Counted from the first letter of the stretch, positions 45,439 to 57,001 are shown. The stretch is DNA of 64,000 nt from Ustulina deusta (GCA_023159155.1 JAJNNX010000008.1:62001-126000), one strand, 5' to 3'. Numbers and translations are program-made. Notes: a model not told the origin generated them from the sequence alone.

Positions 45439-47656
45439 CTAAACGTTCTTATCGAGCTCCTTGGGCCATAGCAGTTGCCTAGTCCAAAGACTCCTCAGCA
45501 TTTTTCCAAAAATGATGGCCCATACCAGAACTAGAGCCGCCGCCATCACACATCCATAGATTCGCAACCCTCTACTATCCAACGCCTTTGCCAAGGCTAG
45601 AGTAGCGGTCGCGAGTGCGGTGTTTGGGAATACTATAGCGCTCAAGGTTAGCAATTAATATCTGGGGTGTGTCCTAAGTGCACAAATCAAGAAAGAAACG
45701 ACTCCGAGAATCACTTACCAAAACTCCACCATGTCATCTGGAAGGGTATCGAACGATCGTTCCGTGTGTATTTCCACAGCGAGCCCACGGAAACAATGAA
45801 AAACCATTCGCTGAGTCCCCACAGCCACAGCCCCAGGAGGGTGGATAGGATTTCCAGGATCAAGACCGCGTGTGCCTGGCCAGGGTAATTCGGCGGAAGG
45901 ATGTCCTTAGCCTGCTGTCCCAGGAGGACTGGGCATTTTCTGGTTAGCGGGTAATGGGTTGCGAAAAAGGGGGTTACACGGTGTGAGAATATGTAAGAAG
46001 CGTTTACGAGGTATCCGGGGAAATGCTAGAAGGAGAGGAGGACATGGGGAGCAAATAGAAGGGGGAGAAGAAGTATAAGAAGATATTATACCCAATCCCG
46101 CAACAGTAAATGCCGGCGGCCCGATGGAAATGAACTGCCATTGTTAGCGATATTCAGCTCCGGGGGGACGAATGAGCACCACCATACCACTCCAGGACGC
46201 TGCATGTCTCGAGGCAATTTCTGCGTCATCAGCCGATAGATGAAGGCCGCGCATATCATGAAACTGATCAAAAAACCGGTGCCCTGGACCGTGATGGCTG
46301 CGGCGGCGATTGCTACCCTGTTGTTCATGGGATCGCCCGGGCCTACTCTATCGGTCGAGATCAAGTTGGTGGCGAAAGACGCGTTCAAGAGCAAGGGATA
46401 CGCGGGGAAGACCCATACAGGCGTCATTGTTTGAATGGGAAATATTCTGCACAGATTCCTGGGTTAAGGCACGTTCTCTAGTTAGCCATGGTATTGCTTA
46501 CTGAGTCGACCACAGGACCAGATACATGCCGGTGCTAGCAACAATACTGATTGCAACGTAGACCCAGAACAGCACCTCCATGACACCCTGTAGCCAGGGC
46601 CCCGTATGGGGACACCCATATTGAGTGATGTTAATCATAATTATCGCGATACTGATTCATGTGATTAAGCATCTGCGTTTTCCCTCGGCATGAATGTATA
46701 TATGCACTTACGATACAACCTACTGAATGTTAGCTACCCGCGTCTAGGATAGCGTGTCCTAGACGATTACTTACTATAGCAGGGATGAAAAGGGATTCAA
46801 TCTCGTCGAGGAAAGAGTGCATGAAGCTGCCCGGCACCACTGTTATCACGCTGGAGTCAATAATGTCTACTTGTAGGGAGAATTACTCAGGTCTTCGGGA
46901 GCATGCAGGAGTAGCAGGAGCAGAAAATGCCCGTTAAGGCAATTTAGGGCTCCGAGACATGCCAAAAGGGGGAATAAAAGACTCCAGGGGACTAACTGAT
47001 GAATCTCATGGTTATCAAGATACAGTTGAGGATAAATAGCACCAAGTTCAAAAGGAAGAACACGACGCCAATATCTTCAAGCCATCTTGCCTCGTAGGCT
47101 TGCGATACTAGAGCCATATTGTTAGAGCCTCGCTTTACGCCGACATGGCAGTCTTGTCGCGATCTGCTGGCTCACCGGAAGATAATACATTGGCTATGCC
47201 ACCAGTTGCCTGCATACACTACTCTCAGCATGTTATAGCAATTACGCTCTTGGCGCTCTCGAGTTTGGCTCGTAGTCCGCTTACCATTGTCTATATCACG
47301 ATACCTTGTCAGCATGGGTTGACCGAACAAGTACAATAAAAACTTGATAATAATAAATGAATTCACACCATTGTAAACCAAGTCCACTGAAAGCAGCAGA
47401 TTCTGTCCCGGATGCCAATTTTGCCGCGTCTTCCCGACGACTCCTTTCTCGCTACAGATATCATCCTTGCCAAGCTCTCGCCGTTATATTGCGGCGCATG
47501 TTGAAATGGGTTGGTGGACTGATGTCTCTCTGGGCCACGAGGCCGATGCTGCGACATTGGCACCGCTCCTCGGACGAAGGCGCCCTCTGAAGGTGGCGTT
47601 CTGTAGCCATCTTCCGTGCTTTCAAGGTCAGTTGGAGGATTGGAAGCACCGAGCAT
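45439..47656 (-). CDS. TDT-family C4-dicarboxylate/malate transporter (Mae1-like), 10 exons
   Basis: Reconstructed exons are 47656-47369, 47209-47176, 47107-46997, 46839-46775, 46719-46712, 46651-46502, 46458-46188, 46134-46092, 45928-45719 and 45632-45439. The total is 1374 nt, 457 aa, all junctions GT..AG and in frame. Family blocks join across introns: FQWTWFTM then ATGGIANVL; VPGSFMHSFLDEIESLFIPA; MINITQYGCPHTGPWLQ; VMEVLFWVYVAISIVASTGMYLVLWSTQ; MTPVWVFPAYPLLL; FISIGPPAFTVAGL; LLGLWLWGLSEWFF; FPNTALATATLA. The pattern gives about ten membrane segments with a cytosolic N-terminus. TDT proteins carry malate/C4-dicarboxylates or, in the Ssu1 branch, sulfite; the FTM-ATGGIAN block favours the Mae1 branch. 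Exon 5 is only 8 nt and intron 6 only 43 nt. Confidence 0.86.
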
Positions 47657-48853
47657 ACTATTCGGCCTTTTGTTTATGATTATTTTTTTCGTCCTGTAGA
47701 CTTCGTCAAAGACAATTCAAAGACTGCGTGTTCTTTGGCTTCAAGCTCGCTGGTTTGAGCGAGGCACTTTCGAAACATATGGACAGATCAAGCGATGGCA
47801 ACATTGAGTGAACGTTGGCTACTTATTCTTCGTATACCTGCTATTGCCGAACCACGAAAAACGTCTGCATGTAGATCCTAGATCGATTACATGCCTAGCT
47901 CCTTCAAATTCTACCTAGATAGTGCAGGCATAGTGGATGTGCCCGGGTAGGCCGGCGACTTGCTCCAGTAAGTACTTCCCTACGTAGATAACAGGGAGGT
48001 AGGCTCTGCCGTCAGGTACCTCTACATAAGTACATATGTACATAAGGTAGTATCATTCTCGCTTTTTTTCATACTCCCGAAAAATGCATATCTTCAGCTG
48101 GGCCGGGCACTTCCATCCATCAGGGCACTAGTTTAGTGTAGGTAATAGCGCATGTATTGGGGGAGCATGAGCGTGTTAAGCGATTCTACCGGTTGTCGGG
48201 CGCTCCGTGGAATAGCCTGGTACTGCCAAAACTAAAAGAAAAGCAAAAACAATAAAAAGCAACTATCCACAACTATCTATCAATGATTTAGGGAACAGGG
48301 TGGGCGAATTACGCGATGTATTGGTACCAATGGTGCCTCGAGAAGTGTGGTGTAGGAGGGAGGTTGTGCGGTGGGGCCCACCTCAGGCTGGATGTAGAAC
48401 CACTGATGCATTTCTCTCAGCCTGAGCCACGCCGCCTTTAGCTTCAGTCTGAGCTGTCGCTCCTTTACACATGTTCAAACAGTAATATGGAAACGGACAG
48501 TAACTGTTCTCCCATAAAAGGTCTCGTTGCTTGCGACCAACTTCCTCGGAGGGTTTTACCCTTCTGTTTGTTCTCGAAAGCCCAACCATCATTTATTACT
48601 ACACATCTGTGCCGAACCTTGACCGTGGAGATGACGGCGAGAGCAGGCTTCATCGGATGACCTGGTCTAAATTAGAACAATCGCTTTGGTTTATTTCATC
48701 GGCGGGTAACAGAACTTCAGCCACATGCTCACAAATGCTTTTTCAATCCCACGATGATCGTCCTCACTTACTCAAATAAAATATGGTTATGCACGACCTA
48801 TTTGCGCGCATTTTGAAAACGTGACCTCACACTCTCATTTGTCTCATCTGTAC
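47657..48853. other. Intergenic region
   Basis: No supportable gene. TAGGTA/GGTACC words (47900-48050) lie upstream of the transporter. Several short ORFs at 48380-48780 overlap on both strands and look like noise. Confidence 0.45.
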
Positions 48854-49490
48854 CAGGCGCATGTCTTCTTGGACCACTACGGTTATCGTGTAGTGCACAA
48901 ATTCGGCTTTGGCACCCACTCAACCACATGTCTCGCCTAAGGCGTCTAATAGTCCATTTATGTTGCTGTTAAAGTAGGCACAGCCAATTTAGATGAGAAA
49001 GAAGTGAGATTCTAGCACAACTCACCGACCCTACCGCCAGGAACGGGGGTCGTGGAAAGGGAATGATTTTGCTGGTGCTTGATTACTGCACCGTTTCTGG
49101 GTCCAACGGAACCCATCCTTGCTTCGTCACCATGCCGGCCAGATGTAGTCTTGTTGATACTAAAAAGTCATCGCACTCTCGGAAGCGAAACTTGTTCTCT
49201 CAGACTTTGGGGCAGCTTTCTGCCCAGCGAAGGGATCAAGATTCGGGTCCAACATGTCACTCGGGATACAGCCACCAGATGCCCGTTTTGGCTCCAAAAA
49301 ATCTCTGCCCTTTGCTTCCGATACATGGAGCCTTGCATGTACTATCTGGGCGATCCTCGGACAGAGGTCATCTCTGGACAGTGTTATTTCGTCTGAAGAT
49401 GACGCCACAGGCGATCAGGTTGATGCTCTTGGTTGTTTGCCTCCCGAGTGACGGGGGACATGGGAGGGGCGCTCAAAGGAAGGAATAGCA
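48854..49490 (+). pseudogene. SRPK-like protein kinase, decayed
   Basis: Kinase blocks appear in order on the plus strand but in changing frames. They are the Gly-rich loop (YRVVHKFGFGTHSTTCLA, about 48875-48935), the VAVK lysine block (YVAVKVGTANLDEKEV, about 48960-49008), the helix C/hinge region (EILAQLTDPTARNGG then MILLVLDYCTVSGSNGTHPCFV, to about 49160), DFG (KLVLSDFGAAFCPAKGSRFGS, from about 49190) and the C-lobe block (FASDTWSLACTIWAILGQR, then EDDATGDQVDALGCLPPE). A TGA at 49449-49451 replaces an expected Trp. The catalytic-loop HRD segment is missing between 49160 and 49190. Frameshifts separate the first three blocks. The family phosphorylates SR-rich proteins and is often expanded in filamentous fungi. 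Confidence 0.85.
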
Positions 49491-50640
49491 AACGCACAGC
49501 CCAAGCAAGGCCGAGTTGCGTGCCCATGGGGTTAGGGTTTTGAAGACAGTATCCAGGTACACAATGCTCTTATTTCAGACGGGATCGGCCGAGCGCCCGT
49601 TAACTTCTGAATGAACCGCATATGAGAAGATTGGAAGATCTCTGGTCAAGAGGTAGAGAAGAAACGGTAAGTGTAGTAACACGTACACCGCAACCTTCCC
49701 AGTCGCTCTTGCAAAGCTTGATGTTAATATCGACCAAAAACTGTATATTTGTCTGCAAGCCTTTGATTGGTGAAGCCTTAAATCCTAGCCGTTTGAGAGG
49801 AGGAAAAATTTAAATTGAAGGGCCTTGTACTTTGATTTACAGCGTACTACCTATGGAGCTTTGCCAGGTAAAGCTTTCCATTTTAGGAATATCATTAGCT
49901 CTACACGGTCTTTTTAATCTAATGAACATATAAGTTACCATATAAAAATTTGACCCCTTTCTTTTACAACAAAAAAAGACACAAAACCTCGTTGCATCCT
50001 ATCTACTTCGTTTCGCTTAGAACTTGTTGCTCAGTCCCTTGAGGACCGAGACTGATGGGAAAAAGCGGCGATCACGCTAAACTCAATTTGTTTGAACCTG
50101 TGCCAAGTCCGGTTAGAGGCTGCCGAACCCCCGATCTCTTCCGGAGGCTCCACGCGGCACGGTGCTTGAAGCGTTGCCGTACCTTATCTCCTACCTAGGT
50201 GCCCACTAAGTACATACCTAAGGCACTAGCGTAGCTCGCGAGGCCTTGATTGCCATCGCAAACTGCCCCGGCGCGACAAGTCTACATTGTACATCGTACT
50301 AGTACACATGCACAGAGGCGCCGAGGTGAGACCGTGAAACTCATCGGACTTGTCTTGGCTCACCGCCATCACTCCTGCTCCTCCGCCGTCCTACGTCGGT
50401 CTTCGGATCACCGACCCTCGACCTCGACCTCGACACAACAGCGGCGTAGATTCTCCTCCTCGCCACCAGTCCACGTCCGGTAGCGGCTGCGGGAGCACAT
50501 CTGGGTATCGCCCATGGATGATATTCGCCGTCGTCGTTGCTCCTCGTCACGTCCTCGTCACTGCGTTCCGATAGTTGTATACACAGTCCGGGGTTGACGG
50601 GCTGTGGATGGTTTGCTAGGACCGCTGCGCTCCTCGGACA
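49491..50640. other. Intergenic region
   Basis: No supportable gene. AT-rich to about 49980, then less AT-rich toward the PP2C gene with a CCTACCTAGGTGCC word at 50191-50204. The last 300 bp should be the PP2C promoter. Confidence 0.45.
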
Positions 50641-52685
50641 ATGAGCCTACACCGTGGCGCTCCCAAGAGGTGGTCCCTCAACGACACGTATGGTGAGTTT
50701 ACGGCCGTTCTTTGTCACTCTACTGTGTGGCCTGCTATCCATGTGTATCGCTGCTGCTGACGAGACATATTTCCCCGTAAGGCTTCATTGCATCCTTCTG
50801 CGAGGCCCAGACACGCACCCACGCAACAACCACCCACACCGCAGGTCGCCGTTTGCCGTCCTCAACCCGACGCTTCCATCACCAACCACACGTCCAGTGC
50901 AGATCGAAGGACCATGGCCAGCATTCCACGAGCGCAACAACGACGACGACGACGTCCCCGAACAAATCCCAAGTATCCCTACAAACCACGCGTCGTGGGT
51001 TCCACACGTATTTCGTGACACATCTTCCCTCGTCCTCCCTACACCCCGACTCGCGTACCCCGCCGGGCCCTCACCACAACTTGCCCAGGTCGGCCGCAGC
51101 CCCTCACAGCACCGGGTCAGGCGCTGCTCCCGTTACGCCGCCGAATCTGCCCTCGACTCGCGATCTTACCGTTGTTCGCATCCCTCTTCGGAGCGCGAAA
51201 CATCACTTTGGTGCTACAGACTCTCGGGGTTCGCGTCCATACAATGAAGATGCCAACCAGGCTGGGACTATTGATATGCCGGCCTTTGCCAAACGCGCGC
51301 CTATCAGTCTGGTCCGCAGTGCGATGAAGAAGAGCGGGGAGGGTACTTCGGCTGACAGTCCGTATGGCGACCCCCAGATCTTCTACTTCGGGGTTTTCGA
51401 TGGCCATGGTGGCACACAATGCAGCGACTTCCTACGGGAGGAACTTCATGGGTACATCGAAGAGGCCGCTGCTGAATTTGGCTTGAAAAGCAGCTTGCGT
51501 AGGAAACCCAGTGCCAAAACTACTTCGAGTTCAACAGAGAATACGTCAATTCCCTCCATCGCAGACGTTGAGGAGGGTGGTCGACGAGAATTGAACAACC
51601 TGGACATGAAGGGGTCGAAGGAGGTCCAGGCCAAAGCCGACATACCCCAAGTAAACAAACATGGTGCCATCAATGAGATCGAGCACTCGGATGCCGTCAG
51701 AGGAAACCCTCCCACTTCTGCCAAAATATCTCACGACCGAGCATTGAGATTGCAGAGGGACCTTTTGCACGAGTACAAAAGCACCATAGGCGGATATTTC
51801 CGCCGCTTCAACCCGCCGCATTTCAACGTGTCTCGATATGCAGACCCTATACCCGATGCGCCTATTGGTGTCGAGGCTGTCCTCACATACGCGTTCCTTC
51901 GTGCGGATTTAGATTTCGTTACGGCCCAAGCCCGGAAGCAGGATCCTGACGACCCATATGTTTCTGATGCGGCCGTGAATACCGATGAGATTCTAGGAAA
52001 GCCTCATCATCTCCCGCCCTCTGGACACGGGATTGGTGGGCGCATCCGGTTCAGGGGCGGCTCAACTGCATCCGTGGCATTAATATCTACACCAACCCCG
52101 GCGCCTTTTTGGCATCCTGCCGCATCGTCTACCCTTCTCGTAGCACACGTGGGCGATACACGAATTTTGCTTTGTGAGACGGCGACTGGTCTCGCAAAAC
52201 CTTTGACCTCGGATCACCACCCCAGCACTCCCGGCGAGTCTCACCGCCTTCGACGTTTCGCCGCGTCATTCGTAACAGATTCTTTCGGCGAGGAGCGCAT
52301 CCAGGGGCTTGCTAACTCTCGCTCCTTCGGAGATATCGGATCAAAACGCTTGGGCGTGTCCGCCGAGCCCGAAATCACACGCGTGGACCTGGGTCCGGCG
52401 CAATACAGTTTCTTAGTCCTCATGTCAGATGGCGTGTCAGGTACGTTGAGTGATCAAGAAATAGTCGATGTCGTCAAAGAGGCCAAAACACCGGAGCAGG
52501 GATCCAAGGACGTCGTGGCATTTGCCACCGAGGTCAGCAACAATGGCGATAATGCAACGTGTCTTGTCGTGAGGCTTGGTGGGTGGGAACGGCGTAGCGA
52601 AGGCGGGCTTGGTAGTCTCGGAACCAAGGAGATGCGGGATTACAGGCGGAATGAAGCCCTTGATCCTCGGCGAGGCAGACGGTAG
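50641..52685 (+). CDS. Mitochondrial PP2C phosphatase, Ptc6-like
   Basis: Two exons (50641-50692, 50845-52685) give 630 aa. The intron is 152 nt (GTGAGT..CCGCAG, phase 1). Exon 1 (MSLHRGAPKRWSLNDTY) plus the Arg-rich start of exon 2 makes a plausible mitochondrial presequence, followed by RRGFHTYFVTHLPSSSLHPD, typical of Ptc6-like fungal proteins. PP2C motifs are HFGATDSRGSRPYNEDANQAG, YFGVFDGHGGTQCSDFL (metal-binding Asp), LVAHVGDTRILL, LTSDHHPSTPGESHR, ANSRSFGDIGSKR and FLVLMSDGVSGTLSD. A Ser-rich insert of about 130 residues follows DGHGG. The enzyme is a Mg/Mn-dependent Ser/Thr phosphatase; yeast Ptc6 acts on mitochondrial pyruvate dehydrogenase and affects mitophagy. The next in-frame ATG downstream would lose the motif start, so exon 1 is needed. 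Confidence 0.88.
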
Positions 52686-53710
52686 AGTCTACATATAACG
52701 CTATGCCTTGTCGAGTTCTAACTTCGCTAATCAACGTGAAATATGCTCTAGATAATAAATTTCTAGCTTCGGCTGAAATTTGGACGTCGTGAAATAACGG
52801 ATACAATGCGTGTTCGGGGGTGTTGTGATAGATACTCCAAAGCCATGTCCACCTACCTAATAGATCAGTCTTGATTTTTTCCCCCTAGATTTCGCGAAAT
52901 GTGAACATGCTACGGAATCACTAGGCTGATGGCTATTTAGTCCAGCTTAATGGTATATGGAATAGAAAAAACCTCGATTGCGCCTACGAGATGGGACTTC
53001 CCGGATCAACGAATCCTGGCATAAATATTCGCGAATAGTACCTACTTGATAGATAGAAACGGCACTAGAACTGCTCCCCTGGTTATTTTGTGCATGGTTT
53101 ATCGCGGGTAGCGCTGCTGCAAGCAAGATGATATATACGATGTCAAAACTATTCGACTACCTACCTATTTGATGAAATGCCAAAAAGGGGGAGGGGGAGC
53201 ACTTCACTCACGCTACGGCATATTTTGTATGTGGATAGAGAACTGCAAACTGTACGCTGTTGGTGCTTTCTTCTGAGACAGGTCTGCGTATGTCCCTTGA
53301 CACCACGCATACATAAAGACATTGTAGACACCATGTGTTAGAGCTGGGACCAATCAAGCCCGTGCGGGGGAACAGAAGCAAGCGAGACCCATGAGAGAAA
53401 GAGACTGTCTCTAAAAGTCGCAGGAGAGAGATGCGAAGTCGAATTATGCATGGTGCTCGCTACGATGCGAGGACGTTATATTATGAATGAATCCGCCGCT
53501 TTCGACTGTGACAAACAAAGCCCACCCCGTCACCGCCATGCCTTGTTTCCCTGGAATTCCGGAACGCCAAAACATTTTCTCCCCAGATGTCTCTACGCAT
53601 GCTAACTGTCATCTCTCGCCTGACGGGAAAGTTCGGCGTTTCATCGTGAAGCCTTTTCTATCTAGATTGGAACGTGGGAAACAACAAAAAAGTGTGCGAC
53701 TTATTCGGGA
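52686..53710. other. Convergent intergenic region
   Basis: About 1 kb between convergent 3' ends. A 156-codon plus frame (53487-53957) overlaps the DnaJ gene antisense and is treated as a shadow. No gene supported. Confidence 0.45.
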
Positions 53711-54886
53711 CTACCGCCCCATGCCAATGGAATCCAAACGCTTACAAGAGGGCGTCTCAAAGTCCCTCGCGATCTTCATCTTATCCGGGTCCGGGAAGAA
53801 CCAGCCCTGCGCCTTATCGGCCAGATCCTGCTTCGTGTGCATTTCCGTGTCGCAGCGGCGGCGTAGCGCGCGAAGAAATCCCACCTCGGCCTCCTTGTCT
53901 AGCTGCCGCAGTCTCTGGTCTTGCCATCCAGCGATATCGTTTGGATCCACGAAGTAGTCGACTTGCAGCTTCGGCGTCGTCCGCTGATACGTCTGTGGCG
54001 GGAGCGGGGTGTCGAAAACCATGTTCGGCACGGCGGGTTGGGATTCCCCGAAGCCGGAAAACAGGGACGAGAGGAGAGGGAACACGAACAGGAATAGAAT
54101 CGGTAATAAGCCGACGAACGTCTCCCAACCCGTCGCCGGCTGCTGTGGTTGTCCCGGCTGCCCATCGCCGCGCGGTCTCCTCCTTGGAGCTCCGCCGCCA
54201 AACTGATGTACTCGGAACCCCCTATTTCCGCCTACGTTAAAGACGAATTGTGGTCCCGTCTCGAAGCCTATCAGAACCGACGCGTTAGTTCCCCGCCCTA
54301 ATTTTTGGGTAATAATAACAGAATACGTTGACTCACCGCCGCCCCCGAAAGGCCCGCCAAAGCCTCCCCCAAAGAACCTCGCGAACATCTCCTCGGGACT
54401 AATCTCGTCATCGAACATGCCACCCCTCCCAAAGCCTGCCCCGGGGCCTCCCCCACCAGCGGCGCGTCCGCCGAATCCACCAAAGGGATTCTGGGCCTGG
54501 GCGCGGGCGCTCTCGAACCTAGACTCGGGGTCGGTGCCGAAGCGGTCGAAGCGTTCGCGCTTCTCCTTGTCGCCGAGGACGGAGAAGGCCTTGGAGACCA
54601 TCTTGAAGGCCTCGTCGGCGTGCTCGTGGCCGTTCTTGTCGGGGTGCGTCAGCAGGGACTGCTTGCGGTAGGCCTTCTTGACGTCGGCGTCGGTGCATGT
54701 CGACCGCACCGCCTCGAGGTCCAGGATCTCGTAGAAGGCCGTCACTTTGCACCGCCGGATCCGCAGCACCGCAGCCTTCTGCTCGGGCGTGCACTTCCGC
54801 TCCTGGTTCCCCTGGTTGTGCTCCCGTGGGCGCGCGCCGCCGTTGCCGTTGCCGGCGTCGGTGCCGGAGGCTTTGGCGCTGGACAT
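53711..54886 (-). CDS. ER-type DnaJ/Hsp40 (Hlj1/DNAJB12-like, DUF1977)
   Basis: Exons 54886-54337 and 54267-53711 give 368 aa. The 69-nt intron (GTGAGT, branch AACTAAC, GATAG) is a multiple of three with no stop, so the unspliced frame would also be open (391 aa). The J domain spans about residues 49-116 (FYEILDLE, HPDK at 81-84, FDRFGTDP). A Gly/Phe-rich linker follows, then QFVFNVGG..FRVHQFGG, a transmembrane segment (about 231-255, ETFVGLLPILFLFVFPLLSSLF) and the C-terminal DUF1977 block ending in YFVDPNDIAGWQD. Hlj1/DNAJB12-type proteins sit in the ER membrane with a cytosolic J domain and help Hsp70 in ER-associated degradation. Confidence 0.92.
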   Translation of the reverse strand: MSSAKASGTDAGNGNGGARPREHNQGNQERKCTPEQKAAVLRIRRCKVTAFYEILDLEAVRSTCTDADVKKAYRKQSLLTHPDKNGHEHADEAFKMVSKAFSVLGDKEKRERFDRFGTDPESRFESARAQAQNPFGGFGGRAAGGGGPGAGFGRGGMFDDEISPEEMFARFFGGGFGGPFGGGGESTYSVIITQKLGRGTNASVLIGFETGPQFVFNVGGNRGFRVHQFGGGAPRRRPRGDGQPGQPQQPATGWETFVGLLPILFLFVFPLLSSLFSGFGESQPAVPNMVFDTPLPPQTYQRTTPKLQVDYFVDPNDIAGWQDQRLRQLDKEAEVGFLRALRRRCDTEMHTKQDLADKAQGWFFPDPDKMKIARDFETPSCKRLDSIGMGR

Positions 54887-55772
54887 GGTGTGATGGTCGC
54901 GAGCGAGCGGGCTCGCTTGCTCTTGCTTTTGCTTTTGGCGTGTAGACGGTGCGCGCGGTGTGTATGTCTCGTTCTATAGGGGAAAATGCACCTCGAGCTG
55001 GGGGCTGGAGGACTCGGCGTGGTTCGAGGGGAAGAGGTTTTGTCTTCTTTTCTTGTTGATTCAAAGCGCACTTCAAATTCGACGCTGGATGACCAGATGC
55101 GGAAAGCCAGGAATTGCAAGCCGAGAGAGCTAGAGGTTCAGCCTGAGGAGAGGAGGCTCGCGGAAGAAGCAGCGTTTAGTAGGCAATTGGAGACAAAAGA
55201 AGCCGCTGAAGCGACAAGGCTGTCAAAGATGGATGGATGGGTGGAGGGATGAATGGCGGTGTTTTATTGTCGCTGCTCGAGTCCGCCACACCACAATCTC
55301 ATTGTTCATGTTCGAGATAGGCATACTGTTGCTTCTCCAAAACGTGGCGCCTCTGGTTGTGGCTGGCCTCAGCTGGTGGAAAGTGTCAGCTGTGGCTCGC
55401 TGGCTACCCCCTGTCCACCCTGGCGGGGGCTAAATGGGGGTTGCCGATTCTAATGGCAGAGCTGAGCTGAGCCCCACCACGAAATGACGATTGAATCATT
55501 CCCGTCTGCATCTAGATAGCGAGATAGGAGCTCTGGTAGATTAGATCCGATCTTTCACGTGCAAGAACCTGTTTACTCAACGCCTTTGTTCTTTATTCAA
55601 GGCGCAAGTAGCAGTCATTGCCGTACTACAGAAATAAACCCGAGAATCAATTGAATACGACCGCAATTGTTCACATCAGTTGCACCTCTGTGAGCCAATC
55701 AAGTCCCTATCGAGCGATCTCTGACGACATCTCCAATTCTGTGTGTGGAGGCTTGCGACGGCTCTTTTCGCA
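54887..55772. promoter_or_regulatory. Divergent promoter region, DnaJ/small membrane protein
   Basis: 886 bp between divergent start codons. No RNA gene or further ORF is supported; the 88-codon plus frame at 54986-55252 has no protein-like features. Confidence 0.4.
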
Positions 55773-56294
55773 ATGGCAGCGCCGGAACCGCCAAATCCCG
55801 TCAAATCACAACTGGAAGCTTGGGGCAGTAAGTCAATTGAATTGAAGATTCTTCTTCCGTGTCGTCTAACAAAATACCCAGCCAGGTTGGTTTGTCCAGC
55901 GGCCCCAGACTAACTCACATCCATCTTGCCAGATTCCTCCCTCGCACCGACTGGGCTCGCAACCCTGGTAGCAGCCCTCCACCTACGTCCCGCCCAGCCT
56001 CTCCCATTATTATTTGTGCCGGTCCTGGTGTTCTCCAGCTATGCCAACCTCCAAGGGTTCAAGATCGATAGCGCAGGCGTGACAATGGCGGCGAGTGGGA
56101 CGTATGCGTTACTGGCGTTGCGGCGCAAACCCGTCAGTGGCTTCCGGAGCAAGTTCTCTGTAAAGGGCGCGGTGCGAGGCTCTGCTATTGGGATTGGTGT
56201 TGTCAATGCCGTGGCTGCTGGCTGGGTGTATGCCACAGGTAATCGCGAGAAGGAGAAACAGTATCGACAGGACAACCCTCGATGGGTCGAGTAG
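55773..56294 (+). CDS. Small conserved-looking fungal membrane protein, unknown function
   Basis: Two exons (55773-55827, 55933-56294) give 138 aa. The 105-nt intron (GTAAGT..GCCAG, phase 1) joins SQLEAWG to NSSLAPTGLATLVAALHLRP. The protein has two or three hydrophobic segments (about 39-52, PLPLLFVPVLVFSSY; about 66-79, VTMAASGTYALLAL; about 100-120, GSAIGIGVVNAVAAGWVYATG) and a charged tail (NREKEKQYRQDNPRWVE). The layout suggests a small multi-pass protein of a mitochondrial or endomembrane compartment. I cannot name a family. It has a clean start (CGCAATGGC) and a strong donor. Confidence 0.72.
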
Positions 56295-57001
56295 AGATAA
56301 AGCACAGTGTTAAGTCGTATAAAATAAAATGTCGGGGACCTATATCCGGCAGCGGGAGGCGTTGTATGATCACATGTACAATTATCAGCAGAGCTGCAGC
56401 TCTTTGCATCCGTCACTGCGTAATGGGAGTTTGGGCTCCATTTAGGTCCGCCAGAATGATAAATGATAGCTGGTCAGATGAGTTTCACGTAAAGACTGAT
56501 CTGAGACAGCCCTATCTTGCTCACTAGAAGTCAACAATTGAAACAAACTTATCGAGTCCATGTTCTTCTCATGCTGATGATTCAGTGTAGGTCGACTTCA
56601 GCCTTAGCAAAATAGAAATCAGTACCGCCGATGTGACATGAAATTAGTCCATCTTTTAACTCCGGGAGACTCTTCAGCTCTTGATAGTCTCTGTGCTTAA
56701 CCATACGCCGCCCGAAAGCCGGAAAACCGGGCATACCATTCCAAACAAAAGAAAATAATGCATCGGGTGCTGTCTATCACCACCGTCTATGCTGCCGTCT
56801 ATGCTGCCGTCTATGCCCTGTTTGCTTTGTTGCTCTTTGTGTCCCCCAGCACAGTCAATTCTACTTGTGTTCCTATAACAACCCGATCAATCCTCCTGCA
56901 GCATGGTGTTGTAGTAAAAGTGCCGGGCTTTCATTTTCTCGAAATGAAAACGTGCACATGGGACCATTTGTTGTACAAGATGGGGACACAGTTCCTGTGG
57001 C
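56295..57001. other. Convergent intergenic region with short tandem repeat
   Basis: No supportable gene. A 12-bp unit GTCTATGCTGCC is repeated at 56785-56817 inside a 92-codon plus frame (56758-57036) that runs antisense into the phosphatase gene. That frame looks like a repeat-driven ORF. Confidence 0.5.

Noticed and set aside
49063..49488. 141-codon continuous plus frame in the kinase relic
   Set aside because: Only its first third is true kinase sequence; the rest is a frame shadow of the DFG and C-lobe blocks.
50654..51247. 197-codon plus frame starting near the PP2C exon 1
   Set aside because: Overlaps the PP2C intron and exon 2 in another frame; the PP2C exon join explains the region.
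53487..53957. 156-codon plus frame opposite the DnaJ 3' end
   Set aside because: Antisense overlap with a well-supported exon; no motif.
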